From positions 62,001 through 126,000 of the forward strand of contig NZ_JAJOZR010000005.1 of the NCBI RefSeq assembly GCF_021168455.1: a stretch of DNA of 64,000 bases, given 5' to 3'. Below, one piece after another: positions 15,630 to 25,611 of the stretch. The notes under the pieces were generated by a model. The model searched no databases. It was not told the origin of the DNA and saw only the letters and a program-made list of their open reading frames with translations. The stretch comes from Ferranicluibacter quercicola (lineage in GTDB: Bacteria; Pseudomonadota; Alphaproteobacteria; Rhizobiales; Rhizobiaceae). A program made the translations under genes and the position numbers. The stretch's first letter is position 1. The number at the start of each line of letters is the position of its first letter.

Positions 15630-16424
15630 ATGTCATTGTCTACCCGGATCGCTCCGTTCCTGCCCTATCTGCGCCGGTATTCCCGCGCTCTGACGGGGTC
15701 TCAGACCTCGGGCGATGCCTATGTCGCCGCTGTTCTGGAGGCGCTGATCTCGGATATGTCGATTTTCCCGGAGGCCAGCAGCGACCGCGTGGCGCTGTTC
15801 CAGCTCTACACGAAGCTGTTCGGCTCCTCCTCGGTCCTCATTCCGGAGCCGGTCTCTCCCTTCGCATGGGAAAAGCGCGCCTCCATCAATCTCGCCTCCG
15901 TTTCCCCCCTTGCCCGGCAGGCCTTCCTGCTCGTGTCCGTCGAAGGCTTCCGCACCAGCGAGGCGGCCGAGGTTCTGGGAACGTCGGAAAGCGGTATGGC
16001 GCAGCTGATCGAGCGCGCATCGGAAGAAATCTCCCGTCAGGTCGCCACCGATATCATGATAATCGAGGATGAGCCGCTGATCGCGATCGACATCGAGCAG
16101 ATGGTCGAAAGCCTCGGCCACCGCGTCACCGGCATCGCCCGCACGCGCGACGAGGCCGTCGCCCTCTTCAATGCGACGCAGCCAAGCATGGTGCTGGCCG
16201 ACATCCAGCTGGCGGACGGCAGCTCGGGCATCGATGCCGTGAACGAGATCCTGCGCACCGCCGCCGTGCCCGTGATCTTCATCACCGCCTTCCCGGAACG
16301 TCTTCTGACAGGCGAGCGTCCCGAGCCGACCTTCCTCGTCACGAAGCCGTTCAACCCCGACATGGTCAAGGCGCTGATCAGCCAGGCTCTGTTCTTCAAC
16401 GAGTCCACGCAGGCCGCCGCCTGA
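15630..16424 (+). CDS. phyR: General stress response regulator PhyR
   Basis: A 264-residue anti-anti-sigma response regulator. Residues 1-130 form the sigma-factor-like domain (FLPYLRRYSRALTGSQ, ARQAFLLVSVEGFRTSEAAEVLG) and residues 140-260 a receiver domain with MIIEDEPLIAIDI, the phospho-acceptor Asp in VLADIQL (near residue 190) and the conserved Lys in VTKPF. When phosphorylated, the sigma-like domain captures NepR and frees EcfG. AGGGAG lies 8 bases upstream of the ATG. It is divergent from nepR-ecfG and has its own exact EcfG promoter, a positive loop. Confidence 0.95.
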   Translation: MSLSTRIAPFLPYLRRYSRALTGSQTSGDAYVAAVLEALISDMSIFPEASSDRVALFQLYTKLFGSSSVLIPEPVSPFAWEKRASINLASVSPLARQAFLLVSVEGFRTSEAAEVLGTSESGMAQLIERASEEISRQVATDIMIIEDEPLIAIDIEQMVESLGHRVTGIARTRDEAVALFNATQPSMVLADIQLADGSSGIDAVNEILRTAAVPVIFITAFPERLLTGERPEPTFLVTKPFNPDMVKALISQALFFNESTQAAA

Positions 16425-16458
16425 GGGTCCGAGGCGTATTCTCCGCAGTTTCTCTTCG

Positions 16459-16488
16459 AGCCGCGCCTTGCCAGGCGCGGCTTCTCTC
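16459..16488 (+). terminator. Terminator after phyR
   Basis: AGCCGCGCCT and AGGCGCGGCT form a perfect 10-base-pair stem with a TGCC loop, followed by a pyrimidine-rich TCTCTC tail, 35 bases past the phyR stop. Confidence 0.7.
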
Positions 16489-16536
16489 ATCGGAAAACGA
16501 TCGCCCGGGGTATCTTCGCAACATCATAACAATGAT

Positions 16537-16561
16537 GGAACGGACCCGGCTTTGTCTCGTT
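16537..16561 (+). promoter_or_regulatory. EcfG promoter of the HWE kinase gene
   Basis: GGAAC (16537-16541), 16 bases, CGTT (16558-16561): an exact EcfG consensus 46 bases before the chosen start of the kinase gene, so the kinase is itself part of the stress regulon. Confidence 0.85.
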
Positions 16562-16607
16562 AACGCGTCAGCCGCCCCGTATTGTTGTGAATGAAGAGGC
16601 ATCCCGC

Positions 16608-17639
16608 GTGACCAGCGCAAGCAGTTCAACATCTCCAGCCGGCAAGATCAGAGCTGCCGAAGCTGGAGAGAGTATAGGACTGCTCGACCGCGTCGTGAAG
16701 AAGACCGGCGCAGGCTATATCTTCCAGTCCGAAGCTCTCGACATCATCCTGTCCGGCAATCTGCCCGACCGCCTGAGCGGCCTTCTCTCCGAGAACGGCG
16801 ACATCGACGTTCTCGGCGATGAGGACGGCAACCGGCTGCTGGCCCTGAAGAGAACCGTCTTCGACACGGCGGAAGACGACTGCATGGAGGTCGAACTCCC
16901 CTCTTCCGCCGGCCTGATGACCTTCCGGATCGATGTGGAACGCATCACGACGCACGGAACCGACGGCATCCTCTCCGTCATCACCGACATCTCGGAAACG
17001 CGTCACCGCGAGCGCGTGCTGAAAACCCTTCTCCGGGAACTCAGCCACCGCTCGAAGAACCTGCTCGCCATCATCCAGGGCATCGCGACCCAGACGGCGC
17101 GTCAGGCGCTGTCGCTCGAGAATTTCATGGTCAAGTTCCGCGGGCGGATCCAGTCGCTCGCCTACTCGCAGGACCTCGTCACCGATTCCAGCTGGCGGGG
17201 GGCGTTCCTCTTCGCCCTCGCGGAAAAGCAGTTCGCGGCCTATTGGTCGGAACCCCGCATGCCCATCGTCGCCACAGGCATCGATGCGCATCTGTCGCCC
17301 AACGCCGCGCTTCATATCGGGCTCGCCCTGCACGAGCTCATCGTCAATTCCGCTTCCCACGGCGCCATCGCCGCTGGCGTCAATTCCCTGACGCTCGACT
17401 GTTTCGAGACGGTCTTCAACGACAAGCCCGCCCTCGAACTCGCCTGGATCGAAGATCTTCCCGAAGCCGACCACGCGCGCGACCATGGCGAGCCGAGCTT
17501 TGCCCGGACCGTGCTGGAACGTGTCGTGCCCATCGCCGTCGCCGGCAAGGCCGTCTACATCACCACGGCCGACCGGATCGAGTACCGTCTGACGATCCCC
17601 GCGCACGAATACGAAATCCTCACCCCCGTCGCGGATTAG
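16608..17639 (+). CDS. HWE-family histidine kinase next to phyR
   Basis: A soluble kinase of about 343 residues with an N-terminal PAS-like region (about 25-130, ending ILSVITDISETRHRE) and an HWE core, H-box LLRELSHRSKNLLAIIQGIA and N-box LHELIVNSASHGAIA. Kinases at this position phosphorylate PhyR in relatives. The GTG at 16608 is favoured by GAAGAGG 8-9 bases upstream; an earlier GTG at 16587 would add seven residues. An exact EcfG promoter precedes it. The C-terminal ATPase half is divergent and its G-boxes are hard to see, so it could also act as a modulator. Confidence 0.85.
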   Translation: MTSASSSTSPAGKIRAAEAGESIGLLDRVVKKTGAGYIFQSEALDIILSGNLPDRLSGLLSENGDIDVLGDEDGNRLLALKRTVFDTAEDDCMEVELPSSAGLMTFRIDVERITTHGTDGILSVITDISETRHRERVLKTLLRELSHRSKNLLAIIQGIATQTARQALSLENFMVKFRGRIQSLAYSQDLVTDSSWRGAFLFALAEKQFAAYWSEPRMPIVATGIDAHLSPNAALHIGLALHELIVNSASHGAIAAGVNSLTLDCFETVFNDKPALELAWIEDLPEADHARDHGEPSFARTVLERVVPIAVAGKAVYITTADRIEYRLTIPAHEYEILTPVAD

Positions 17640-17810
17640 ACCATATCCGGCAGACGCGGAACACGGTTTCGCGTCGAGGCAAACGGGCAGATCATTTCTG
17701 CGATTCACAGACAGCGAAAACGCGTTGGACGCGGGTCGGAACACGGTCCGCTATGAGCCGCGATGCCCCGTTTCACGCAGCGGGGCCTTCATGTCAGAGT
17801 CTCATGTGCT

Positions 17811-17942
17811 GAAAAAGAAACAGCCAGTGCCGGGGGGAGGCACTGGCTGTATTCGACAACTCACCGAGGGGGCATGTGAGTTGGAAGCCGGATATTATTG
17901 GGTGGTTCTCATTGGGGGCGATGAGAACCATGGTCCGGACAT
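17811..17942 (-). ncRNA. Candidate stress sRNA with three C-rich hairpin loops
   Basis: Read on the minus strand, a roughly 130-base stretch folds into three consecutive perfect hairpins. The first (17903-17930) has a 10-base-pair stem and loop CGCCCCCA; the second (17858-17882) a 7-base-pair stem and loop ATGCCCCCTCG; the third (17821-17849) an 11-base-pair stem and loop TCCCCCC, followed by TTTCTTTTT, a good Rho-independent terminator. C-rich loops are typical of alphaproteobacterial sRNAs that mask ribosome binding sites (cuckoo RNAs, AbcR, Caulobacter GsrN). It lies between the stress kinase and the FGGY kinase gene, with an EcfG-like box upstream. It could instead be cut from the 3' end of the smo operon transcript. 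No protein in this stretch looks real. Confidence 0.65.
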
Positions 17943-17948
17943 TCAATA

Positions 17949-17973
17949 AACACGCCGATCGGACATTGGTTCC
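17949..17973 (-). promoter_or_regulatory. EcfG-like promoter for the candidate sRNA
   Basis: On the minus strand GGAAC (17973-17969) is followed after 16 bases by TGTT (17952-17949), one base from the CGTT consensus, placing a transcription start near 17942 just before the first hairpin. The remaining stretch up to 18060 shows nothing else recognisable. Confidence 0.5.
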
Positions 17974-18060
17974 CTCCCCGCGCATTATTTTTTCGAACGT
18001 TTTTTCACGCCGCAAAACAGCCGCCGGTGGGAGCCGGTGGGACGGACGGAGGCCGCCGCC

Positions 18061-19638
18061 TCAGTCGGCCTCAAGCTCCGCCCTGTGGCGGTAGAGGCTG
18101 AGGAATTTTTCGTAGTCGCGGTCGTAGACGGCCTTCATCGCGGGGTCGGGCCGGCGCTCGAAACCGCCCGGACGCATCGCCATGCCGGCAGCCGCGAGAT
18201 CGGCATGGACGCCGCCGGCGACGGAGGCCACCATCGCCGTTCCCAGAAGCACCGCATCCGTCGTTTCCGGCACGACGACGCGGCAGCCCGTCGCATCGCT
18301 GTAGAGGTCCATGAGCAGCGGATTGCGCACATGGCCGCCCGTCACATGCAGCGTATCCACGTGATAACCGGCATCCTTCATCATCGCGAGGATGTGGCGC
18401 ACGCCGAGCGCGATGGCGACGCAGGTCCGCCAGTAGAGCCGGCAGAGAGCATCGAAAGAACTGTCGAGCGTGAGACCCGAGATGACGCCGCGCGCATGCG
18501 GATCGGCCAGCGGCGAACGGTTCCCGTGAAAATCCGGCAGCACATGCAGCCGCGCGGCAAAATCCGCACCGTAGGCGGCGCGCAGCTCCTGGATGCGCAG
18601 CACGATCCGCGCATGGATTTCCGCGTCCGGCTCGCCGCCGGCGCTGTGGCTGCGCACGACATGATCGAGCAGGGCGCCGGTTGCCGACTGCCCGCCCTCG
18701 ATCAGCCATTGCCCGGGAAAGGCAGCTTCGTAATAGGGGCCCCACATGCCGAAGCCGGGGCGCATCTCGCGCGAGAAGGCGACGATGCAGCTCGACGTGC
18801 CGGCGATCAGCGCCAGCTGCCGCTCCAGTACCTCCGGCCGGCCGGCGAACTGGCCGAGCACGCCGATCGCGCCAGCATAGGCGTCGATGACGCCGGTCGC
18901 GACGCGGCAGGCCTCGTGAAGCCCGAGATCGGCCGCCGCCTCTGCCGTGAGCACGCCGATGGCCGAGCCGACCGGGGCCACTTCGGCCTGGAGACTGCCG
19001 CGCGCCGAAAGATCGTCGAGACCGATCGCCGCGAGGAAGTCCGGCTGCCAGCCGCCGGCATGGCTCAGATAATTCCACTTGGCCGTCAGCGTGCAGCGGG
19101 ACCGCATCGTGCTGCCCGTCGCCCGCCACGACATGAAATCCGCGAGATCGAAGAGATAGCCGATCCGCTCCCACTGCTCCGGCAGGGTCTGCTTCAGCCA
19201 CAGAAGCTTCGGCATCTGCATTTCCGGCGACATGACGCTGCCGGAGTGCCGGAGCACCGGATGCTCCGTCGCCGTGCAGGCATCCGCCTGCGCCATCGCG
19301 CGATGGTCGAGCCAGACGATCGTATCCCAGCGCGGATCGCCCTTGCGGTTGACCGACAGCGGCGCACCGTCGTGATCGCGCACGACGAGCGAGCAGGTCG
19401 CATCGAAACCGATGGCGCCGATCGCCTCGGCGGGAACGCCCGCCTTCGCCCGCGCCGTCTTCACCGCAATGCAGACGGCCGACCAGATGTTTTCGGAATC
19501 ATGCTCGGCATGGTTTTCTTCCGGCCGATTCATGAGGATGGGATAGTCCGCCCGCGCGAGAAGGCTGCCGGCGGCATCGAAGATCCCCGCCCGCGCGCTG
19601 CCCGTGCCGATATCCACCGCGACGATCAGATCGCCCAT
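18061..19638 (-). CDS. FGGY-family carbohydrate kinase (pentulose kinase type)
   Basis: A 525-residue sugar kinase. The N-terminal FGGY half has VAVDIGTGSARAGIFD and GFDATCSLVV, and the C-terminal half has GTSSCIVAF, GGQSATGALLDH and the phosphate loop HVTGGHVRNPLLMDLYSD. Length and motifs fit the FGGY-pentulose kinase (YDR109C/ribulokinase-like) group, which phosphorylates ribulose or related ketoses with ATP. It is the last gene of the smo/mtlK polyol operon, where the expected ketoses are fructose, xylulose or ribulose; which is used is not decided by sequence. Confidence 0.85.
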   Translation of the reverse strand: MGDLIVAVDIGTGSARAGIFDAAGSLLARADYPILMNRPEENHAEHDSENIWSAVCIAVKTARAKAGVPAEAIGAIGFDATCSLVVRDHDGAPLSVNRKGDPRWDTIVWLDHRAMAQADACTATEHPVLRHSGSVMSPEMQMPKLLWLKQTLPEQWERIGYLFDLADFMSWRATGSTMRSRCTLTAKWNYLSHAGGWQPDFLAAIGLDDLSARGSLQAEVAPVGSAIGVLTAEAAADLGLHEACRVATGVIDAYAGAIGVLGQFAGRPEVLERQLALIAGTSSCIVAFSREMRPGFGMWGPYYEAAFPGQWLIEGGQSATGALLDHVVRSHSAGGEPDAEIHARIVLRIQELRAAYGADFAARLHVLPDFHGNRSPLADPHARGVISGLTLDSSFDALCRLYWRTCVAIALGVRHILAMMKDAGYHVDTLHVTGGHVRNPLLMDLYSDATGCRVVVPETTDAVLLGTAMVASVAGGVHADLAAAGMAMRPGGFERRPDPAMKAVYDRDYEKFLSLYRHRAELEAD

Positions 19639-19753
19639 GTCGCACCCGTTCGATCACGCACGGTCGAGCCGCGCCCCGACAACACGGAAGCACCCGGCGC
19701 TGTCCCAAGGCTCGCCGGTGGCGCGGGGTCGATGCTGGAAGCGATGCGATGCG

Positions 19754-20443
19754 TCAGCCTGGGTGTCCATCCCGCTTTTGTTCTTTGGCCACAAGATGGA
19801 TGAGTTCGCGCATATCGTCAAACACCGCGTCCGGCTGCAGGGCATGAATGGCCCCGAGATGCCGCTCCGTGCGGGCGTGGGACGCGCCGGCGAAAGCGAA
19901 GACGCGCATGCCGGCAGCCTTTGCCGCGACGATGCCGGCCGGGCTGTCTTCGATGACGATGCAGGCATCCGGCTCCACGCCCATCACGCCGGCGGCATGC
20001 AGAAAGAGATCCGGCGCGGGCTTGCCGTTCGTGACCATGGTCGCGCTGAAGATATGCGGGTCCAGCCGATCGATGAGCCCGGTGATGGTCAAAGACAGGC
20101 GGATGCGCTCCATCTGGCTCGACGATGCGACGCAGCGCCGCAGATCCAGCTGGTCGAGAGCACCCGCGATCCCGGCGATCGGCTGCAGCTCCGTTTCGAA
20201 CCGATGATAGAGATCGCGCCGCATGTCTTCGAGAAACGGCTCGTCCACATGCAGCCCGAAGTCGTCGTGCAGAATCTTCGTCATCGTCATCAGGCTCTTG
20301 CCGAGAAACCGCTCGGTGGCCTCGTCGGCGTCCATCTCGACGCCGGCGGTGCGCAGCACCCGCACCAGCACATCGATCGACAAGGGCTCGCTGTCGACCA
20401 GCACGCCATCGCAATCGAAGATGACAAGTTCGGGTGCGGCCAT
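19754..20443 (-). CDS. HAD-family phosphatase/phosphoglucomutase-like hydrolase
   Basis: A 229-residue HAD subfamily IA protein. Motif I is VIFDCDGVLVDSEP with the nucleophile Asp, motif II CVASSS, and motifs III/IV are NGKPAPDLFL and CIVIEDSPAGIVAA. This set resembles beta-phosphoglucomutase and sugar-phosphate phosphatases. It follows mtlK by 7 bases in the polyol operon, where it may dephosphorylate a dead-end sugar phosphate such as a sorbitol or mannitol phosphate; that role is inference. Confidence 0.88.
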   Translation of the reverse strand: MAAPELVIFDCDGVLVDSEPLSIDVLVRVLRTAGVEMDADEATERFLGKSLMTMTKILHDDFGLHVDEPFLEDMRRDLYHRFETELQPIAGIAGALDQLDLRRCVASSSQMERIRLSLTITGLIDRLDPHIFSATMVTNGKPAPDLFLHAAGVMGVEPDACIVIEDSPAGIVAAKAAGMRVFAFAGASHARTERHLGAIHALQPDAVFDDMRELIHLVAKEQKRDGHPG

Positions 20444-20450
20444 GATGATC

Positions 20451-21935
20451 TTACTCCGTCAGCTTTCCGTCGAGATACAGCTGCAGCGTCTGCCGCGTGC
20501 CCTGCTTCCATAGCGTCTTTAAGGCGTGCGTGAAACGCTTGCGGAAAAGTTCGGACTGCGCCACCTCGCCGAAGATGTCCGACAGCGCCAGAAACGCCAT
20601 CGGATCGTCCTTGGCCTTCACCGCGGCGGCGTGCAGCCGGTCGGCACTGGCGTCGTTGAAGGTGATGGCCGCGCCGCTGTCGGTCGTACCGGCGAAGTAG
20701 CGGCACCACAGCGCGGAGACCAGCGCGAGCCCGACGACGTCGAGGCCCTGGCGCAGGCGGTCGCCGGTCGAGGGCAGGATGAATTTCGGCTGACGGTTCG
20801 ACCCGTCCTGCGCGAGACGGGGAATGGTATCGCCGATCTTCGGGTTGAAGAGACGCGTCTCGACCTGCTTGTAGTACGCCTTCAGATCGGTCTCCGGCAC
20901 GGGCGGCACGATCGGAATGATCTCGTCATGCTCGAGCTTTTCGAGGAAGGCCTGGATGATCGGCTCCTCCATGGCATCATGCACGAAATGGATATCGAGC
21001 AGCGCCGCGGGATAGGCGATGGCCGCGTGTCCGCCGTTGAGAATGCGGATCTTCATGAGCTCGTAGGGCGCGACGTCGGGGACGAACTGGACGCCGACCG
21101 TTTCGAGCGCCGGCCGGCCGGCGGGAAAATGATCCTCCAGCACCCACTGCTTGAATTCCTCGCAGAATACCGGCCAGGCATCGTCGATGCCGTACTGGTC
21201 GGCGGCGATCCCGATCTCGCGCGGGCCGGTGGCCGGCGTGATCCGGTCGACCATGCCGTTCGGGAAGGCGACATTGGCATCGATCCAGTCGGCAAGGGCA
21301 GCGTCCGACAGGCGGGCAAGGCCGGAAACGGCGGCGTGCGTGACCTCGCCATTGCCGGGAATGTTGTCGCAGGACATGACCGTGAACGGCTGGATGCCCT
21401 TCTCCCGCCGGGCCTTGAGGCCGGCGATGATGAGGCCGAACACCGTCTTCGGCGCTTCCGGATTTTCGGCATCGGCGACGATCGCAGGATGCTGCGGGTT
21501 GAAGTGGCCGGAGGCCGGATCGATGAAATAGCCGCCTTCGGTGATTGTCAGCGACACGATGCGGATCGCCGGATCGGCAAGCCGTGCGATGGTGTCAGTC
21601 GGATTGCCCGGCGCGAGATAGTCGATCATCGGACCGGTCACACGGGCCGCGGACCGGTTGTTGTCCTGCTCAACCACGGTGGTCAGGTAATCCTGCCCGG
21701 CCAGCTTCTCGCGCATGGCGGCATCCGACGGCAGCACGCCCGCACCGACGAGCGCCCAGTCGAGATCGCGGCCCGTGTTGAACAGATCGTCCAGATAGAC
21801 GGCCTGATGGGCGCGGTGGAAGTTGCCGACGCCGAAATGGACGATCCCGGCGCGGAGCGCGGAGCGCTCGAAGGCCGGAACGGTCGCCGTGGCCTTGATG
21901 GCGTCGAGGTTTGCAAGCGAAAGCTTGGTGGTCAT
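20451..21935 (-). CDS. mtlK: Mannitol 2-dehydrogenase MtlK
   Basis: A 494-residue long-chain polyol dehydrogenase that oxidises mannitol (often also arabitol or sorbitol) to the ketose with NAD+. It has HFGVGNFHRAHQAVYLDD at the N-terminal nucleotide site, the family signature TITEGGYF and the catalytic region KIRILNGGHAAIAYPA with the active Lys. AAGGG lies about 7 bases upstream of the ATG chosen; a longer frame upstream belongs to another gene's shadow. Position after smoS matches the rhizobial smoEFGKS-mtlK operon. Confidence 0.93.
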   Translation of the reverse strand: MTTKLSLANLDAIKATATVPAFERSALRAGIVHFGVGNFHRAHQAVYLDDLFNTGRDLDWALVGAGVLPSDAAMREKLAGQDYLTTVVEQDNNRSAARVTGPMIDYLAPGNPTDTIARLADPAIRIVSLTITEGGYFIDPASGHFNPQHPAIVADAENPEAPKTVFGLIIAGLKARREKGIQPFTVMSCDNIPGNGEVTHAAVSGLARLSDAALADWIDANVAFPNGMVDRITPATGPREIGIAADQYGIDDAWPVFCEEFKQWVLEDHFPAGRPALETVGVQFVPDVAPYELMKIRILNGGHAAIAYPAALLDIHFVHDAMEEPIIQAFLEKLEHDEIIPIVPPVPETDLKAYYKQVETRLFNPKIGDTIPRLAQDGSNRQPKFILPSTGDRLRQGLDVVGLALVSALWCRYFAGTTDSGAAITFNDASADRLHAAAVKAKDDPMAFLALSDIFGEVAQSELFRKRFTHALKTLWKQGTRQTLQLYLDGKLTE

Positions 21936-21985
21936 GGTGTTACCCTTTTCGGAAAGCGGCTTGGGAGTTGGAGCGGGCCTCGGCC

Positions 21986-22755
21986 TCAGCTCATCCAGTT
22001 TCCGCCGTCGACATTGTAGGTCTGGGAGACGATGTAGTCGCTGTCCTTCGAGGCGAGGAACACGGCCATGCCGGTCAGGTCCTGCGCGGTTCCCATGCGC
22101 CCGAAGGGCACTTCCGCGCCGACGAGCTTCTTCTTCTCGCCGAGCGGCCGGTTCTCGTATTTCGCAAACATCGCGTCCACGCCGTCCCAATGCTCGCCGT
22201 CCACGACGCCGGGGGCGATCGCGTTGACGTTGATGCCGTGCGGGATGAGGTTGAGGCCCGCCGACTGGGTGAGGCTGATGACCGCCGCCTTGGTCGCGCA
22301 ATAGACCGCGACCAGCGCTTCGCCGCGCCGGCCGGCCTGGCTCGCCATGTTGATGATCTTGCCGCCGCGCCCCTGCGCGATCATCTGCCTGGCGGCTGCC
22401 TGCAGCGTGAACAGCGTGCCGGACACGTTGATGGCGAACAGGCGGTCGTAGCTCTCGCGGGTGATCTCGGCGATGGGCGCGAGGTCGAAGAGGGCGGCGT
22501 TGTTGACGAGGATGTCGAGCCCGCCGGCCTTTTGAACGACGGTCGCCATCGCCGCGTCGATCGACGCCTGCTGCGTCACGTCCATTTCCACCGGGTAGGC
22601 CTGCGCACCGAGTTCGGCCGCCGTCTCCGTCGCGCGGGCGAGGTTGATGTCGGCGATCGCCACCGTCGCGCCTTCGGCGATGTAGGCTTCCGCGAATGCC
22701 CGACCGATGCCGCGGGCCGAACCCGTGATCAGCGCGCTTTTTCCTTCAAGACGTT

Positions 22756-22759
<4 letters not shown>
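21986..22759 (-). CDS. smoS: Sorbitol dehydrogenase SmoS (SDR family)
   Basis: A 257-residue short-chain dehydrogenase with the cofactor loop TGSARGIGRA, NNAA, catalytic Ser in NMASQAG, and YCATK (Tyr and Lys of the active site). It converts D-sorbitol to fructose (and galactitol to tagatose in relatives). Its start overlaps the smoK stop by four bases (ATGA). Context with the SmoEFGK transporter and MtlK supports the name. Confidence 0.92.
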
Positions 22760-23757
<998 letters not shown>

Positions 23758-23803
23758 GGTGCGCGCTCCCGCTCGTCTTGTCGTTATATCTTGATGTGAA
23801 CTG

Positions 23804-24628
23804 CTACTTCACGGCGCCGAAGGTCAGGCCGCGCACAAGCTGCTTCTGGCTGAACCAACCCATGATCAGGATCGGCGCGATCGCCAGCGTCGAGGCTGCC
23901 GAAAGCTTCGCCCAGAACAGGCCTTGCGGACTGGAGAACGAGGCGATGAAGGCCGTCAGCGGTGCTGCGTTCGTGGTCGTGAGCCGGATCGTCCAGAAGG
24001 CTTCGTTCCAGGCGAGGATGATGTTGAGCAGCATGGTAGAGGCGATGCCCGGCACCGCCATCGGGGTCAGCACATAGGCGATCTCGCCCCAGAGGGAGGC
24101 GCCGTCCATGCGGGCGGCTTCGAGGATCTCGCCCGGAATTTCCCGGAAGTAGGTGTAGAGCATCCAGACGACGATCGGCAGGTTGATCATGGTCAGCATG
24201 ATGGTGAGGCCGAACCGGCTGTCGAGCAGGCCGAAATCGCGGAACAGAAGGTAGATCGGCACCATGACGGCCGCCGCCGGCATCATCTTGGTGGACAGCA
24301 TCCACATGAGGACGTCCTTGGTGCGCGGCGTCGGCGAAAACGCCATGGCCCAGGCGGCAGGCACCGAGATCAGCAGCGCGAGAAACGTCGAGCCGACCGA
24401 GATGATGACCGAATTCAGGAAGAACTTGAAGTAGTTGCTCTGCGCCTGCACGGCCGCATAGCTCTCGACGGTGCCCGAGGGGATCAGGTTGAAGCCCTGG
24501 ATCGCCTCGGTCTCGGATTTGAACGAGGTGATGATCGTGTAGAGGATCGGAAAGAAGATCACCAGCGCCACGATCCAGGCGAGCACGGTGAAGAAGACGG
24601 TCCTGCGTTTCGAAACGGCGCGTGCCAT
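23804..24628 (-). CDS. smoG: Polyol ABC transporter permease SmoG
   Basis: A 274-residue CUT1 permease with six transmembrane helices and the cytoplasmic EAA loop EAARMDGASLWGEIAYVLTPM that docks on SmoK. MalG-type C-terminal ending. It lies 12 bases after smoF. Confidence 0.92.
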   Translation of the reverse strand: MARAVSKRRTVFFTVLAWIVALVIFFPILYTIITSFKSETEAIQGFNLIPSGTVESYAAVQAQSNYFKFFLNSVIISVGSTFLALLISVPAAWAMAFSPTPRTKDVLMWMLSTKMMPAAAVMVPIYLLFRDFGLLDSRFGLTIMLTMINLPIVVWMLYTYFREIPGEILEAARMDGASLWGEIAYVLTPMAVPGIASTMLLNIILAWNEAFWTIRLTTTNAAPLTAFIASFSSPQGLFWAKLSAASTLAIAPILIMGWFSQKQLVRGLTFGAVK

Positions 24629-24640
24629 GGTCTGATCTCC

Positions 24641-25513
24641 CTACTTGTCGAGGTTCTTGCCGACGGCGCGCATCAGGAAGAAGGCGACGATATTGGCGAG
24701 GATGACGGCGATGATGCCCCCGGCGGAAGCACCGCCGACGTCGTAGCCGAGAAGGGCCGTGCGATAGATCAGGAACGGCAGGTTGGTCGAGGCATAGCCC
24801 GGTCCGCCATTGGTGGTGACGAGGATTTCCGCGTAGACGCCGAGCAGGAAGATCGTCTGGATGAGAATGACGACCGTGATCGAGCGGGCGAGATGCGGCA
24901 CGGTCAGGTAGACGAACCGATTGAAGAAGTTCGCCCCGTCCATCTCGGCGGCTTCCTTCTGCTCGCCATCGAGCGACTGCAGGGCGGTGAGCAGGATGAG
25001 GGTCGCGAACGGCAGCCACTGCCAGGCGACGATGACGATGATGGAGAACAGCGGATACTGTCCGAACCAGTCGACCGGCTGCAGGCCGAAGAAGCGGCTG
25101 ATATCGGCGAACACCCCGTATTGCGGGTGCATGATCATGTTCTTCCACACGAGCGCCGCCACCGGCGGCATGACGAAGAACGGCGAGATGACCAGGATGC
25201 GGACGATCCCCTGCCCCCAGACCGGCTGGTCGAGCATCAGCGCGATCGCGATGCCGCCGATGACGGTGATGGCGAGGACGCCGACGACGATGACCAGCGT
25301 ATTCCAGATCGACTGGAAGAAAGCGGGATCGCTGTAGAAATACTGATAGTTGAACAGGCCTGCGAAGCTGACATTGCCCGGGTTGAGCAGATTGTAGTTC
25401 TGGAACGAGAACCAGAGCGTCATGGCCAGCGGCACGATCATCCAGATCAGAAGCAGCCCGACGGACGGCGCCATCATGATCCGGGCAAGGCCTCGGGTAT
25501 TCTGCGTTGCCAT
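24641..25513 (-). CDS. smoF: Polyol ABC transporter permease SmoF
   Basis: A 290-residue MalF-type permease with about six helices and the EAA loop EAAEMDGANFFNRFVYLTVP. It forms the channel with SmoG. A 266-base gap carrying a mosaic repeat separates it from smoE. Confidence 0.92.
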   Translation of the reverse strand: MATQNTRGLARIMMAPSVGLLLIWMIVPLAMTLWFSFQNYNLLNPGNVSFAGLFNYQYFYSDPAFFQSIWNTLVIVVGVLAITVIGGIAIALMLDQPVWGQGIVRILVISPFFVMPPVAALVWKNMIMHPQYGVFADISRFFGLQPVDWFGQYPLFSIIVIVAWQWLPFATLILLTALQSLDGEQKEAAEMDGANFFNRFVYLTVPHLARSITVVILIQTIFLLGVYAEILVTTNGGPGYASTNLPFLIYRTALLGYDVGGASAGGIIAVILANIVAFFLMRAVGKNLDK

Positions 25514-25611
25514 GGATAGACCCTCCCTCTGGTGTCGCCGGCTCGCACTTCCGCGAAGGTGGAAGGGGCGGCTTTTTGTTGTGTGGGTTGTGTGGTGCGG
25601 TGCGCGGGGCT

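Noticed and set aside
17821..17849. Hairpin as a plus-strand terminator for the stress kinase
   Set aside because: The T-run is on the minus-strand side only; the plus side continues TATTCGAC.
17725..18015. Small open frames (74 and 73 residues) over the sRNA region
   Set aside because: They cross the hairpins, have no ribosome site and no sequence character of protein.
20451..22301. 616-residue reading of MtlK
   Set aside because: The first 122 residues are antisense-like Arg/His-rich sequence over smoS; the real start has its own ribosome site at 21935.
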